From NCBI GenBank assembly GCA_002964805.2, contig PUDQ02000001.1, positions 1,450,001 to 1,514,000 of the forward strand: a stretch of 64,000 nt of DNA, given 5' to 3'. Each line of letters starts with the position of its first letter. Positions within the stretch are counted from its first letter, which is position 1. The translations under genes were made by a program, and so were the position numbers. This stretch comes from Trametes villosa. Its lineage: Eukaryota > Basidiomycota > Agaricomycetes > Polyporales > Polyporaceae. Under the pieces are notes generated by a model that was given only the letters and a program-made list of their open reading frames with translations, was not told where the DNA came from and searched no databases. Positions 9,758-22,011 of the stretch are shown here, piece after piece.

Positions 9758-12566
9758 ATGTCCTCCGACCGCGACCCCCTCAATCCTTCACCACCCTCGG
9801 CCTCCGTAACGGCGCAGGAGAACCAGGTACATTCTCTGGACGATGGTTCTCAGTCCGGGCCCTCCACCGCTTCCCAGCATGAGCCGCTGCAGTCCTCCAG
9901 CCAGCCCAACCCGCTCGTCCAGTTTTCTGCGCCCCCGTACGACGAGGACGAGGACGAGTTCAACGCGAGCGCGCCCCGTCGCTCGACCGATCGCTCCATG
10001 CTACACCCCCAGCGCAGCGGGGCGACCCGGGCCTACACGCGCCCTGCGTCCTCGGTCTCCTCCACCGCGACGAACACCCCGCTCGCGTCGCGCACCTCCT
10101 CACCCCAGCCGTTCGACTACTCCGGCGCGTCCTCCTGCGACTCCGACAGCGAGAGCGAGCAGGACTCGCACCTTTTGCCTCGAGCGCAGCGACAGCCGCA
10201 CCGGCGCGAGCCCCGTCATCGGCGCTGGTGGTCGTTCTCCTTCGGACCGAGCAGCACCGACAGCAGGCGGCATCGCCGGCGATGGAGGGACGCCATATGG
10301 GGAATGCGCTCCTGCAGGCGCGTCGCGCGGCGGTTAGTCCGCCATCCGCTCTTCCCGAAGACCCCCATCACAATCGTACGTGCATTCTGAGTCTTGCTCT
10401 TGTTTTCGCTCGCGTTATGCGTCCCCCGCGCACGTCGCAGCGGCCTGCGCCACGTCTTGATCGTGCAGCGCGTTCCGTTCCCGTGTCCGCTGCGGCGGCT
10501 CGCGCGGGGCGCTTGGCCCGCGCTGCGCACGTCTGTTGCGCGCGGCGGGCGTAACTCTGTCAGACACCGGTACGCGATCGCGAGCGCTGACGGGGACCAT
10601 TGCAGCTCCTCACACTCCTTTTCCTCACGCTGTTCGGCGTGTCCCTCACCTTCCTCCTCATCTACATCCTCAACCCCGACAAGGAGCCCCTGCCATGGCG
10701 CGGCTACTGCACTTTGCCCCAGTACTCGGGCGGCCCGCCCCCGCTCTCGATCTCCACCACCGCCTGGCTGCAGACCCCCATCCTGACGAACTTCACGCTG
10801 CCGCCGTTCCCGCCGCCGGAGTTTGACTCGTTAGCACCGGCGGGCGTGTTCGTCGGCGTGTTCTCGATTGACACGGCAGTGGAGCGGCGGATGCTCGTGC
10901 GCACGACGTGGGCGCAACACGTGCGCAGCAGGGAGGGTGCGGGCGATGGGGACGGCGGCATCGGCACGTCGCGCACAATCGTGCGCTTCATCATGGGCCA
11001 GCCGCGGAAGGAATGGGAGCGGCAGGTGCAGCTGGAGATGGACAGTGAGTGCCCGACTTCTTGATCGCGCGCGAGGTCGCAGCGCTGATGCGCGATGAGC
11101 GCAGCGTACAACGACATCGTCGTCCTGCCGATGCCGGAGAACATGAACAAGGGCAAGTCGCACGCGTACTTCGAGTGGGCCGCGAACAGCTCGTGGGTGC
11201 CCCCCGTATACCATGACGGGTACGCGAAGAAGCCCGAGGGCTTCTCGTACACGAACGCGACGAGCCCGCCGCCCGCGCTCGCGAGCCACGACCCCGCGTT
11301 GGCGCACCAGGACGTGCTGGCGAACGCGGAGCCGCGCGCGTGGGTAAGGCCGGACTTCGTAGTGAAGGCGGACGACGACGCGTTCGTGATGCTCGCGGAG
11401 CTCGAGGGCCGTCTGCGCGTGCAGCTGTACAGCGACCCGCTGCCGCCCCCGCCGCCCCCATCTGTCCGCAAGCAACACGCCTCGCGACAGCTCCTCCGGG
11501 ACGACGGCGAGCCGGCCGTCCTGGACCTCACCTCCGACCCATCCTCTCTCGCGGCTGATCCCGCCAGCGCAGACCCGGCGATAGACGACAGCGCGGACCC
11601 GCTCGTGTTCTGGGGGTACCTGATCAAGAACCGGTTCATGGGCGGGGAGCTGTACGCGCTGAGCTTCGCGCTCGTCGACTGGGTCGCGCGCGACCCGTGG
11701 GTGCGGACCGCGACGCACGGCGCGGAGGACAAGACGACGTCGAAGTGGATCCGCAACCACCCCCGCGCGGACCAGGTGCGCTGGGCGAGCGAGCGCTGCT
11801 GGATCCACGACCACCCGCGCGCGGGCACCGTGTACGTCTCCCCCTTCTCTCCATCTCCCCCCTCGCTGCGTACAAGTGCTGATTGTGGGTGACAGATACT
11901 CGCACGGCTTCCTGTTCCCCTCGGAGGTGCAGCGCGTGCAGAAGGCGGTGCGGCGCGACCTCGACCTGCTCGCGCAGCAGACCGCGCGCGAGGCGTCCGT
12001 GCCCGACGCGGCCGCGGTCCCGCCGGGGCGCGACGTGCCCGCGCCGGAGAAGTGGGCGCGCTCGACGGTGTCGACGTTTGGCACGCGCTACGCGCCGCCC
12101 GTCGCGGAGCTGAGCTTGGACTATAGCGTTGAGGCGCTCGTCGAGGGCAGCCAGATGTCGCTTGCACGTGAAGGTGCGCTTTCTTGGTTTCGTTCTGCGC
12201 GATCTTGAACTCACGGATGTCGTTTGCGTAGATGGCTCGCTCACACCTGAGTATGCATGGCGGTATCGCGAGGGACGCAAGAAGCGGTATGCAGGGCAAC
12301 GACTGGGTGGAACCGTCGTGGTGCACTTCATCAAGAAGAACATGTGGTTCTTGGAGACCGCGGCTGCACTGCTGCACGGCGTTGAGGTCACCCCGGAGGA
12401 GCTCGCGCTCGAGCAGGCGCATCCTCACGATTCACCGCGCGTGGTCTATGACGAGGACGACGCGGTCTCGGAAGCGCAGGATTCGGCCCCATCGACACAT
12501 ACCACAGCACCGTCACGGAGTACGCAGACACTCGTCCGTAGACGTGTGGCAGGGCAGCAGCACTAG
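9758..12566 (+). CDS. glycosyltransferase family 31-like type II membrane protein
   Basis: Predicted Golgi beta-1,3-glycosyltransferase-like enzyme, 592 residues from five exons (9758-10375, 10606-11044, 11105-11831, 11896-12173, 12232-12566), all phases consistent. A long serine- and arginine-rich cytosolic tail (residues 1 to about 206) precedes a membrane anchor encoded at the start of exon 2 (LLTLLFLTLFGVSLTFLLIY). The lumenal domain has GVFSIDTAVERRMLVRTTW, then KADDDAFVMLAEL, whose DDD is the GT31 metal-binding DxD motif, and MGGELYALSFALVDWV. There is a proline- and serine-rich insertion after the DxD region. I chose the ATG at 9758 over an in-frame ATG at 9650 because the latter lies in the pyrimidine-rich leader. 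The acceptor sugar cannot be inferred. Confidence 0.88.
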
Positions 12567-13297
12567 CGCGACTTCACCTCCTTGTTTTCCCGGCGGACGG
12601 CCGCCACGCTCGCTGCACCCCGCACACCCCTTATTCCCGCCGTCCGCCGCGCTTTTTCGTCGCCGCTATAGCCTGTCGCTTCGCCCTGCTGTCTTGCCTG
12701 CGCTCGTGCTGGTGCGCCCTCCTGGATATACCATTCCTCCTTAATCAGGTCTTCCACACCTTACGGCGTGCCCACCACCACTATTACTACTACTACCTGC
12801 TTGTTTGTGTAACTTATCTCCCCCGCGCTGACACGGCGCGCCGTCGTGCACAAAAGCAAACCCGTTCTGGAAACACTCACATGCTGGGGCGCGATAGGGC
12901 GAAGGCGTGGATCCCACGGAATGACAGTTGGCAGCGAGACACCATGATTTGCGTAAGTTATCATCGATATTCTCACCGCAAGTGTCACTCCCCCTTGCAG
13001 TTACCTTAAGGCAAGCTCAGAGCTGATTCTCTGGGAGCCCGTGTGAGACCCTAGCACGCTGTCGATCCATGATGGGAGCATCCCGCAGCCCGCTTATAGG
13101 GAAGGGGTGTTCACCGTAATATATCAACTGTGCACGCTCCCTCCCTGGGACCCCACTGCCGAGACGCTTCCATATGGCACCCGCAGATTTACATGCCAAA
13201 GCAACACCCGCCTTCGGGACTCAGTTCCATGATGCACCGTCGAGCCGCAAACGGTACATCAGACCCAGCACATAACTTACGAAGAAGGTCATACAAA
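12567..13297. other. convergent intergenic region
   Basis: Lies between the 3' ends of the GT31 gene and the minus-strand membrane-protein gene. It includes a short CCA/CTA trinucleotide run. Nothing resembling a gene was seen. Confidence 0.5.
12772..12798. repeat. short imperfect CCA/CTA trinucleotide run
   Basis: CCACCACCACTATTACTACT continuing with further ACT units, in the 3' flank of the GT31 gene. It is a simple sequence repeat with no coding role. Confidence 0.6.
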
Positions 13298-14854
13298 CTA
13301 AAGAGCAGGCGGAAGCTGGATGTGCGCAGGACGGTACCCATCCAACGCCATTGCGGCTCCGTTCACGAATTCCAACGGCGTCCTCGACTGGACCCTGCCC
13401 ATCACCGCCTGGCGGATGGGGCCCTCCCAGCGCTGGAACCACTCCCCCTCGCGTTCACCCACGAGGTGAACCAGCCCGTCACTCGTCCGCTTCCACCGCC
13501 CGTCGCTCGCGTTCTCCGGGGGCGGGATGGCATTGGGCTCGGGTCGCCACGTCTTGAGCGCGTACGCACCGCCGCAGACCTCCCAGCGGCCGCCGCCGCG
13601 CCGGCCGAAGCGCTTGTAGAGCCAGATGAAGGGGTAGATGAGGAGGACCCAGAGGAGGAAGTACAGCCACTTGTTGGAGAGCGTGCGCGAGAGGCGGTTG
13701 TCGGGGCGGATGCGGATCTGGTGGTTCGACATCTCGAAGTCCAGCGTGACGTTGTGGCTGTAGACGGAGCGGATGGCGGAGTGGACGGCCTCGCGGAGGT
13801 TGGCGATGTTCCAGCCGTAGATGACCTAGGCAACTATACGTCAATCCCTGGGCTTTGGGTATGGTTCGTGAGGTATACCTTGGTGTAGGTGAATTCCTTC
13901 AGCAGCTTGTCACTTGCACAGTACTCGTCCGCCCAATCCCGGAGGGACTTGGCTGAGCCCAGCACCTGTGCCTCCGGGGGCGCTACCGACCCAGCAGCTG
14001 AATGATACCACGACGCCGGGCCAGGTGCGATCCAGGGCGGCAGCCCATATTCCCGCCTGATGCGATTGCGCTCCTTGGCCGCCTTGATCTCCGGCTTCGT
14101 TGCCTTGCGACGTCCCCCGAGTTGGGCGATCTCCGGGTCCGGAGGGGCCAGGTCATTAGAGTCGACCTGCTTGACCATTGCACCCCTGTATGCGGGCTCT
14201 GCATCAGGGACGCTCCAGTGAACGGGGCCGTGCACGATCTGAACGCCGACGTTTACGAAGAAGTCGAAGTCTGAAGAGCTTCTAGTCAGTTGGATTCTTG
14301 GCCGTAGCGTGCCATAGTTCCACATACCTGTGACAGTTTCTGAGTAGCTTTCGTGGTGAGGCTGAAGTTCGCCTCGGTTGTCCTTGCGGTATACCGTGCG
14401 CGTCTTGTACTCCGTGTGTGTGCCACGCGCGTGAAGGAGGTACTCCGGTGGAGTCCTCGATTGCGACAAGAGGAAGCGATACAGCGCTTCACCTATACAT
14501 GCTCATAAGCAACAGAGCGAGAGGAAGCTATGGATGCAGCACATATTGTCGCTTACCATCTTGGTTCAGATGGGGGTCGTGGGAGACGATCTCGCGTCCC
14601 GAGATGAAGAACTCAGCTTCGTACGGCGCAAACTCAGGAGGTGGCTCTTCTCCACCTGCCGGCATGTAGACGTCCTCGAGGGCATGTTCGGTGTATTTAG
14701 GAACGGGCTCCAGCGCATCGTGTAGTGGGAGAGGCGTGCCGTCAATCTGGGGTACTGGCCCGAAGGCAGGAGAACCTGAACCGCGGGCGCTCGACGGGCC
14801 AGCCGTAGGAAGGTCTGTTGAGCTGAGAGGGTCTTTCTTGTCCGTGACTGCCAT
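13298..14854 (-). CDS. fungal single-TM protein of unknown function
   Basis: Family not recognised. The start at 14854 gives MAVTDKKDPLSSTDLPTAGP; an acidic, proline-rich N-terminus follows, then exons with YRFLLSQSRTPPEYLLHARG, FDFFVNVGVQIVHGPVHW, an arginine- and lysine-rich stretch (GGRRKATKPEIKAAKERNRI), and FTYTKVIYGWNIANLREAVH. Near the C-terminus is one clear membrane segment (KWLYFLLWVLLIYPFIWLYK), followed by a basic patch and a conserved-looking domain with GGRWEVCGGAYALKTW. The stop is at 13298-13300. Introns at about 13820-13878, about 14274-14327 and about 14499-14558 remove cleanly. The protein has no N-terminal signal, so the main domain is probably cytosolic, tethered by the late TM segment. 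Confidence 0.78.
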
Positions 14855-15691
14855 GACCGTAGTCCCGAAGAGATAGAGGGGGGTGTAAGTATGAGGTAGG
14901 TATCTACTGGTTGAGGTGCAAGATGCTGGCTAGGGTCGCGCCGTCCTCGAGAGTCGCAGCCAAATTGAAATGACACGTTTGCGATCAGTTGCGCCGCGGC
15001 AGAGGCGGTGCATGCCTGTGGGCGCTTATGTTCAACCCGTACAGTGGCGGTGCAGCACAACTGGTTCGAGCGGAACGCCATGATCGTCGGACGACCTCGT
15101 CCCTTTCTCTAGCTCCTCTACACCAGCTGGGGTCTTCCAACATCGCAAATCATATATTGTACGCCATTGAGTAGGTTTTGCTGTGGAGGCATGGTGATCA
15201 CTCGCCTACAGAAGTCTCAACACACGATACTCAAGGCCGCGGCCACCACGAGGACCCTTTCAACAACACATGTTCGTGAACACACCCTGACACTCTAGGA
15301 TTCCCCGGGAGGCATTGAAGTCACAAAAGACAAGTAATAGAACAAACCCCGAATGGAACAAAACCCGCGCTGCAACTCCACCCTCAAGGCCTGGGCGGTA
15401 ACTGAACCAGAGCCTAACCACTCTGGTGGCGGGGAAGTGGGCCATGCGACCCCGCCATGATCTGAGTTCAGCACTTCGGCGCAAAACCTACCCACCGCGC
15501 AGTACTTCCATACCTTAGCGGCACGAACACTCCTCTGGTGCATGGCGGAGCTATGAAGTCAGGATGTGCTCATACGCGCCGCCCGGGCGTCCGCTCAGAC
15601 GATAAAGAGAGCTCGCCCTCTCACTCCGGTCACCCACCTCTACACCATTCCGCTTCCACAAAACAGAGTTTCAAATTCCTCGCCGAGCACT
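14855..15691. other. divergent intergenic region
   Basis: 837 bp between divergent starts at 14854 (minus) and 15692 (plus). No gene signature was seen. It presumably contains both promoters. Confidence 0.5.
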
Positions 15692-16594
15692 ATGGACAAT
15701 ACCCAACAATTCGATAACGACGGTTTCGGCGGGCAAAACCAGGGCATGCAAGGTACGGCCGACGCGCATGTACTCGCCGGCTCTCATCGACGTTGACTAT
15801 GTCCGCTCCTACAGGAGAGTTTGGCCGAGGCGACAACTTCGAGCGCACCGGCATGGCTACCGATGGCACGGCTTCAACCGCCAGAGGCCCCGGCGGCGTC
15901 TTCCCCTCGCACGGCGGTCAGTTCGGCACCGATACCAACACCCAGGGTATGCTCGAAGCTATTTCTCCCCAGCCCTAACACTGACCGTCAATAACTATCA
16001 GCTCCAAGTGGTGATTTCAACGCGGGCCCGACCATGGGCGGACAGCGCGCCGCTGCTGGGCGGGACGACAACTTTGGCTCGAACGCGCCCAACTTCCGCG
16101 GCGGTCCTGGGCCCGCCATCCCCGGCGGCGGGGCGGGCATGGAAGACGACGACATGAGCGGCTCGAACATGAACACTTCGACCGGCAACCCCGGCATGGG
16201 GAACAAGTTCGTTGGTGCGTACCACATTTTCCCTACCGACATTAAACTACGCACGCACGCGGGCGGTCGGTCATGCTTTCCCCGGTTCTGTGGGAAGCAC
16301 CGTGGCTGCTACAGATACTTCATGCGTGCCTGTCAATTTAGCGCATCGGCGTGACTTCAGACGGTATACTGACGCGGATATCTCGGCTTCGCTATTTAGG
16401 GACCATCGAGAAGGCCGCGGGCCGCGCCACGGGGAGCTCGAACCTCGCCGCGCACGGGCAGATGCGCAAGGTACGTCCGTGAACGCGCCTTCGTTGTCGT
16501 CGATTACGGGCGGCGAATATGTGAACCAGTCATAATAGCTGACCATGATGCTGAGCAGACCGGGGGACCCCAGGCGAACGATACGCTGTTGTAG
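15692..16594 (+). CDS. small glycine/asparagine-rich hydrophilic protein
   Basis: Small hydrophilic protein of 170 residues from five exons (15692-15752, 15815-15946, 16002-16214, 16400-16470, 16559-16594); the total is a multiple of three and every junction is in phase. It begins MDNTQQFDNDGFGGQNQGMQ. Blocks rich in Gly, Asn, Asp and Thr follow (GRGDNFERTGMATDG, FPSHGGQFGTDTNTQG, RDDNFGSNAPNFRGGPG). It ends with a more structured-looking GTIEKAAGRATGSSNLAAHG and QMRKTGGPQANDTLL. That last stretch faintly resembles the CsbD-like stress-protein motif (KxxGxxEKAxGKxTGN). Composition is hydrophilin-like, suggesting a role in desiccation or stress tolerance, but this is inference. There is no signal peptide or membrane segment. 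Confidence 0.75.
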
Positions 16595-17279
16595 GGGCAG
16601 CCTCGCCCGTCATAAGGCCAGCACAGGAATGATAAGTGAAGAAGCGAAGACATGAATGTACTAGTATGGCCGTAGTCACCGAATCGGACAATGTATTGAA
16701 CCCACGTCTTCCCCATCCCCGACCGGATCGCACAAGACGTTGATACAAATGTTATATAAAATGGGAGTACGGGTATGCATGCGCACATCTAGGTTCTCGC
16801 GTGACACGCGCGGAGCAGACTACGATACAGCGGTGATAAAACCAAACAAGCAAGCAAGCAGCAAATGTTTCTCTCAGAGCCCGCCGGGCGCGACGTCGTA
16901 CGCACTAAGAAGATGTACACAATCCGCCGCGGCTACCGCCCCGTGCACAGGGGCGGGGAAGGAGGAGTCCGTGGGAGGGTCGTACACGCGCGCGTGGGGG
17001 CGAGAGGAAGCGGTCGTGAGATAGTGGTCGTACAGTTTAACGGGAGATACGGTTCATGGTCATGCGGGGTGTATACGCCGGATATTCGGCGGGGCTCGGA
17101 GGATGCAGCAGGGGAATAAGCTAGACAGCTACTTGGAGTGCGGGTGAGATGAAGGTGGGAAGCGGGGGAAAGGTAACTATGCGAGGTATGGGCAGCACGT
17201 CAGAGCGTAGACGATAGGACGGTACGAAGCACAGGATCGGTAAAACAATCAATGTCAGTCCCGGATTAGACCTCAGACC
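16595..17279. other. convergent intergenic region
   Basis: Between the 3' ends of the hydrophilic-protein gene and mucin-like gene A. It contains a short (CAAG)n run near 16845-16860. No gene was seen. Confidence 0.5.
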
Positions 17280-20060
17280 TCAGCCACGTCTCGACGGTTC
17301 TCGTGAAATGTCGCCGAGCGTCGCTCCCTCAGGCAAGTTGCGGACCTACGAAGGGCATGTCAGTGTGAAACTTTGTTACTCGAAGTGCGCCTGCTGGGGC
17401 CCGGCGCTGATCCTTGCTCGTCAACTCTATTTTGACGCGGTGCAGAGTTTGATGCACCGCGAATGAGGGTTGAGAGCCTTGCTCTGACGAGCAAGGGACA
17501 CGACGCTGACTGGAGCATGCGCGACGTACCTCTAACTTCGGTCGCTCTTCCTGTAACTCCGCGTCGTCCATCGAGTAAACGCTACTCGATGCTGCGCTGG
17601 ATCCACGATCAGCCGCGCCCCCTCTAGGCCTCGTCGCCTCCCCGCTGGACCGTCTCGGGTCCCTCGGTGGTACCGGCGGCGCGCTACCTCCGGCAGCCTC
17701 CGCCAAATTCCACGTCGGCCCCATCGCAGGTGTCGACGGCTCCGTCGTGCCACCTGGGTAGTAGCCCGACAGGAGCGGCTCATGACTCCCCACGCTGCCC
17801 TTCGCGGCATGCCCCCAACCCATGGAACTGGTGCTTGTGCTGGTACTATGCGTGTGTTGCCGCTGAGCTTGTTGCCATGCGGGAGGGGGCGGACTGCTTG
17901 TCCGTGCGGGCATATACCCGTCTCTCCGTGCCTGGCCTGGGAAGACTGCAGGAGGCGGGTGGATCGTGCCGTATTGCGCGTAGGGATCGAAGTTGTCGCC
18001 GACGCCTGGTGTTGACGGGCCGGTGCCCGACCCGTTCGTAGCGTCGTCCATCCCGCTGGAGCCCGGTCGCTGCCCTAACAGCCCGCTGGAGCCATGGCTC
18101 GCATTGGGGAGTGTGGCGAGGATACCGGAGGCCGAGGGTGTCGTCCGCTCCGCCATCATCTTCCGCTCCTCCTCGTCGCCGTCCAGTGGGCGGCGGTTGA
18201 AGCCCGCAGCAGCGAGCGTGGAGGCGACTGCGGTGTCGTGTTCGAGGCGCTGCGTCCTGCGGCGGCGTCGGATGTAGAAGAAGATGAAGAGCACGATCGA
18301 CGCCGCAGCCAGGCCGACGATGAGAAACACGCCAGCCACTGCGCCCTTGTTGCGGAAGAACCTGCCGGAAATTGTCAGTCCCATCGGGATCCGCATGCTC
18401 AGAAGCCATGCAGCTGTACGCACTGTGATGCCTGAGTAGCATTGTTGTTCGATGTGATTGGCGTGGGGTTCTCGACGACGATCGTCACGAAGCTCGGGGT
18501 CCCGTCACTGTTCGTGCTGGTGAGCGTTTCCGTGATGAACGGCGGGGCGCTGGTGATAGTCGATCCTGCGCTGTTTGTCGTAGTGACAAACACAGTGGAC
18601 TGGAACGTGGTGCTGTATCGGACAACTCGGTGAGCGAGGTGTTCCATGCCAAACGGCATATTAGACAACTCACGTCACGAGATTTGTTGCCAAACTGTTT
18701 GTGCGGACAGATGTGAGAACATCCGTTTCCAGCGAGGTCTGGCCATCTGTGCCGACCACAGTGCTCGTCCGGGTGATCGTTCCGACGACCGTCGGTGGCA
18801 GCGTCGTTGCAGATGTATCATCGCTTGTGCCAGAAGGGGGGTCCGAAGCGGACTGTGTCACAACAGTGGTGACGGTGGTGTCGGTACCGGAAGGGTTGGT
18901 GGGCGTATCGGAACTCGTCGGAGGATTCGTCGTGGAAGGATTAGTCGTGGGAGGGTTAGTCGTAATAGTGGTCGTAGAAGTGTTTGAGGGAGGCTGCGTG
19001 GTCGTGCTCGTAGAAGTGGGAGGCGCTTGGGTGGTCGTGGGTGATGTAGACGGAGAGGTGGTCGGCGATGCAGAGGACGCGGACGTGTTGCTGGTGGAAG
19101 GCGGCGCGGGGTCGTTCTCCGTCGGAGACGCTTTCGCGGAGGTCGAAGTCTGGCCAGCCGTCGCGGACGCCTGTGTATTCGACGCGGTAGCCATGTCGGA
19201 ACTGTATGTGCGCATTAGAATACATCGCGTGACGACAATCAAAATAGACATACGATGGAGCAGCCTCTGTCTGCGGCGATGTAGTCGCGATCGGCGTTTC
19301 CGAAGAGGTCGTGGGATCCACGCGGTCTGAGGAGCCGGTGGGAGTACTCGGACTCGACGCCGAGGCGGCGGCGGAGGAGTCTGCAGACGATACCGAGACG
19401 TGTTCCACCGCAGACGAGGTGGCAGGTTGTGCCGAGGCCGAAACGGGCGTAATGACCGATGTCGCAGGAGCGGTGGATTGGTTTTGCGAGGCGTTCGAGG
19501 CCATAGTGGATTGTCCGGCAATGGAAGACGGCGGGGGAGATGCGGTGGTTGTAGAAGGTGCGGGAGACGTACCAGAGGCAGAGTCAGTGGCAGGCTGAGA
19601 AGCAGAGATGACAGCAGAAAGAGACGGAGAAGGAGACGAGCCTGTAAGCGAGGACGCCATTGTAATGAGCGTTCTGGCTACAGGACACAGAGTAGGGGTG
19701 GGGTATGGTATGGATTAGGAAGCGACCTGGCGAGCCACACCGACCAGGGTGGGGGCGCGTCGGGCGGGGAGATGCAAGCAGCTGCACGCGCTGCGTGGTG
19801 GAGTGCGAGCGCGAGCGGCCGACTGGGGCACGCGTGTGGGGGCAGGTGCGCAAGTGGGGTATTTGTGGAACGGTGCGGGGACGTGGATGCGATACGGAAG
19901 GAGGACGTGCGAGGGGCGACGGCGCGAAGGGGGCCGCGGGGACGGGGATATGGGGATATGGGGGGCGTGGAAGAGGAAGGCTCACCTGTGGCGGACGCTT
20001 GTCTTTTGTCGAGGGCGATAGCGGTCGGTGGGGAGTAGATGGAGCTATGTTTGGGCATGG
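17280..20060 (-). CDS. Ser/Thr-rich single-pass membrane protein A (mucin-like)
   Basis: Mucin-like membrane protein. A long Ser/Thr/Pro-rich, probably O-glycosylated ectodomain (many TTT, TSTS and PPT runs) leads to ITETLTSTNSDGTPSFVTIV, then FFRNKGAVAGVFLIVGLAAA and a TM helix ending FIFFYIRRRRRTQRLEH. A proline- and serine-rich cytosolic tail follows, and the last small exon (VRNLPEGATLGDISREPSRR) ends at 17280. Two starts are possible. ATG 19660 (MASSLTGSS) gives no signal peptide. ATG 20060 adds MPKHSSIYSPPTAIALDKRQ through an intron from about 19987 to 19695, stays in frame, and includes a KR Kex2-like site. A TATA-like AATATACAT lies about 125 nt upstream of 20060. The fold resembles fungal wall-stress sensors; ligand unknown. 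Paralogue: gene B at 25649-28711. Confidence 0.75.
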
Positions 20061-22011
20061 TGCGGTCTAAGGGAAGGAGGACATGGCGGTCGGGAAAGAA
20101 GAGGCGGGCGAGCGAGGGCGAGGAAGAGCCCCACGGCCGCGTGCGCCGGCGGGGCAGGGTCGGCGTGGGCACGATAAATCGATGTATATTTCCACAGTGG
20201 CGGCACGAACAAGGCCGACGCACTCCCCGATTAGCCGAGACGTCATTTCTGCGCACATCCCAGGCGCCCTCCCCTCCCTCCCCTCCCTCGGGCCCTCCAC
20301 ATCTCCCGCCGGCTCGCCTCTGCTGCGCGACCGACCCGCGCCCGCGATGCTCGGTCCCGACGCGCTGCCCGCCGTGCGCGCTCGCTGCGCTGGACGCGTC
20401 GGCCGCGGTGGTGCACGCTTGAATGGCGCGGCACGCAGCAGGAGAGACGCGATCGGCGATCGCGGACCGCCCCTGGCTGGCCTGACAGCTGTGCGGTCGA
20501 TTGCAGTCGAATGCGAGCGAGACGCGTTCTGCCGCGCTCCCCGCTGTCCGGCATCCACCGCCATGCCCCGCGCGCATTCCTACACCTCCTCCCCTCCCTT
20601 GGCGGCCATCGCCTCCTGCCTCCTGTCCGCCCACGTTTCCCGCCTCCTGTTTCATTCAGCTTGTCCACGTCCCGCCCAACGTCGCGCTGAGTTTTATAGC
20701 ATGCCTGCCCCCGCCAGCCTGTCCAACCTACCGTCGTGTGAAGCCGCCGCCTCCGCCCGGAATTCTTCCCCACTTCTTGCGGAGCGTGCGCATGAGCCAT
20801 TCTGGCGGCCAAGCCTCGTTGCCTGCCCAGTTCCAGCGCGAGCCTCCCACCGTTGCTTGGATATCTGCCCCCTCTCCCTCGCCCGATGACGTTTAGCTCA
20901 AATGTCTCATCACGCCCGAGCGCGAGCAGCAGGCCTCCGGCATCTTGTCCAACACTCCTGCTCCACCATTCCTCTCCCCCGTCCCAGGCCCACGAATCGG
21001 CGCGGGCCACAAGAGACACGCCCGGTGATCGCCCCTGTCCAATTACCAGCAATCTGTGTACTCCTGCAGCACAAGCTTAAGCTCAAGTCTTCCGCCAACG
21101 AAGACCGCAACGCAACGTGCAGGAGATACCGGCGTGCCACCGAGCGGCGGGCGCGCAAGAGAACCTGAGCATATGCACGCCTTGCCTCGTTCTCTGATGA
21201 ATGCTCTCCCTCCCCTGCACCCTCACAATCGACGTCTCGTCGACCTTCGTCGTTCGTATGTTCGTTCTACCAGCTTCTCGCGTTGCGCCTTGGTATGCGT
21301 CGGCCCGGAACCGTTCCTGTTCGCTGCCTGGCGCGATCTCGCGTGCCCAGCTCACAATCTCGCCAACGCGATTTCACGAGCCACAACCGTGCGCGCTCCC
21401 ACCTCCGCCCCGTCCACAGTCACCGCGCTCACGCACGCTCTCAACGCCATGGTACGCGTCGCCCTGCGGCATGAGCGTCGTATATATTGCTCTCGTCTGC
21501 TATGCAGATCATCGCCCAACGCTTAAGACGGCGGACTGCGGGAGCGTCCGCGCGTCCCCGGCCCCGGAGGTAATGGCTCTCACAACGGGCATCCTCGAGT
21601 ATTGGACCGGACAAAAGTCGTTTCATAGGAAATCTGGCGAACCACACGTGACGCCGTTCGAGCACATAGTCGGGTAAAAGGCCTTGGTTTGGCACATAGT
21701 TAAACTCTCCGTTCGACTATGAGACGACTTTTGACCGGTCACATATTGAGGGGTGCCCGCCGTGTCTTATCCCGTTCTCACCGGTACCGCTGGGCTCTAG
21801 CAGCTGCGCGAACCACTGTCGCCGCCTCTGAATCAGCTCCCGGTCGCGCAACGCGCACGCCCAGCCCAGGCATGGCGTGCGCCCGATAAATACCCCCGCT
21901 CACGAGACAACGTCTAGCCCCAACTGTATTGCCCAAGCACAAGTGAAGCTCCTCTTTGCACCTTGATCTCTGACTACCACCATCTCCACTTCGGCTGCCC
22001 CGCACCACACG
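20061..22011. other. large divergent intergenic region, CT-rich
   Basis: About 2 kb between mucin-like gene A (minus) and the MDR oxidoreductase (plus). Long open frames here are pyrimidine-biased on the plus strand. One frame runs from 20501 to about 21030 and is interrupted by a single TAG at 20894-20896. I cannot assign a gene with confidence. Confidence 0.45.
21885..21892 (+). promoter_or_regulatory. TATA-like element of the MDR gene
   Basis: GATAAATA lies about 120 nt upstream of the ATG at 22012 in a GC-rich context. It is a plausible core promoter element, but other AT-rich words nearby could serve. Confidence 0.4.

Noticed and set aside
10704..12428. 574-residue minus-strand frame across the GT31 gene
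   Set aside because: Antisense to the GT31 gene, whose spliced protein carries clear motifs; the shadow protein is low-complexity and arginine-rich.
16844..16862. (CAAG)n run as a possible functional repeat
   Set aside because: Only about four units in a convergent intergenic region; ordinary simple sequence.
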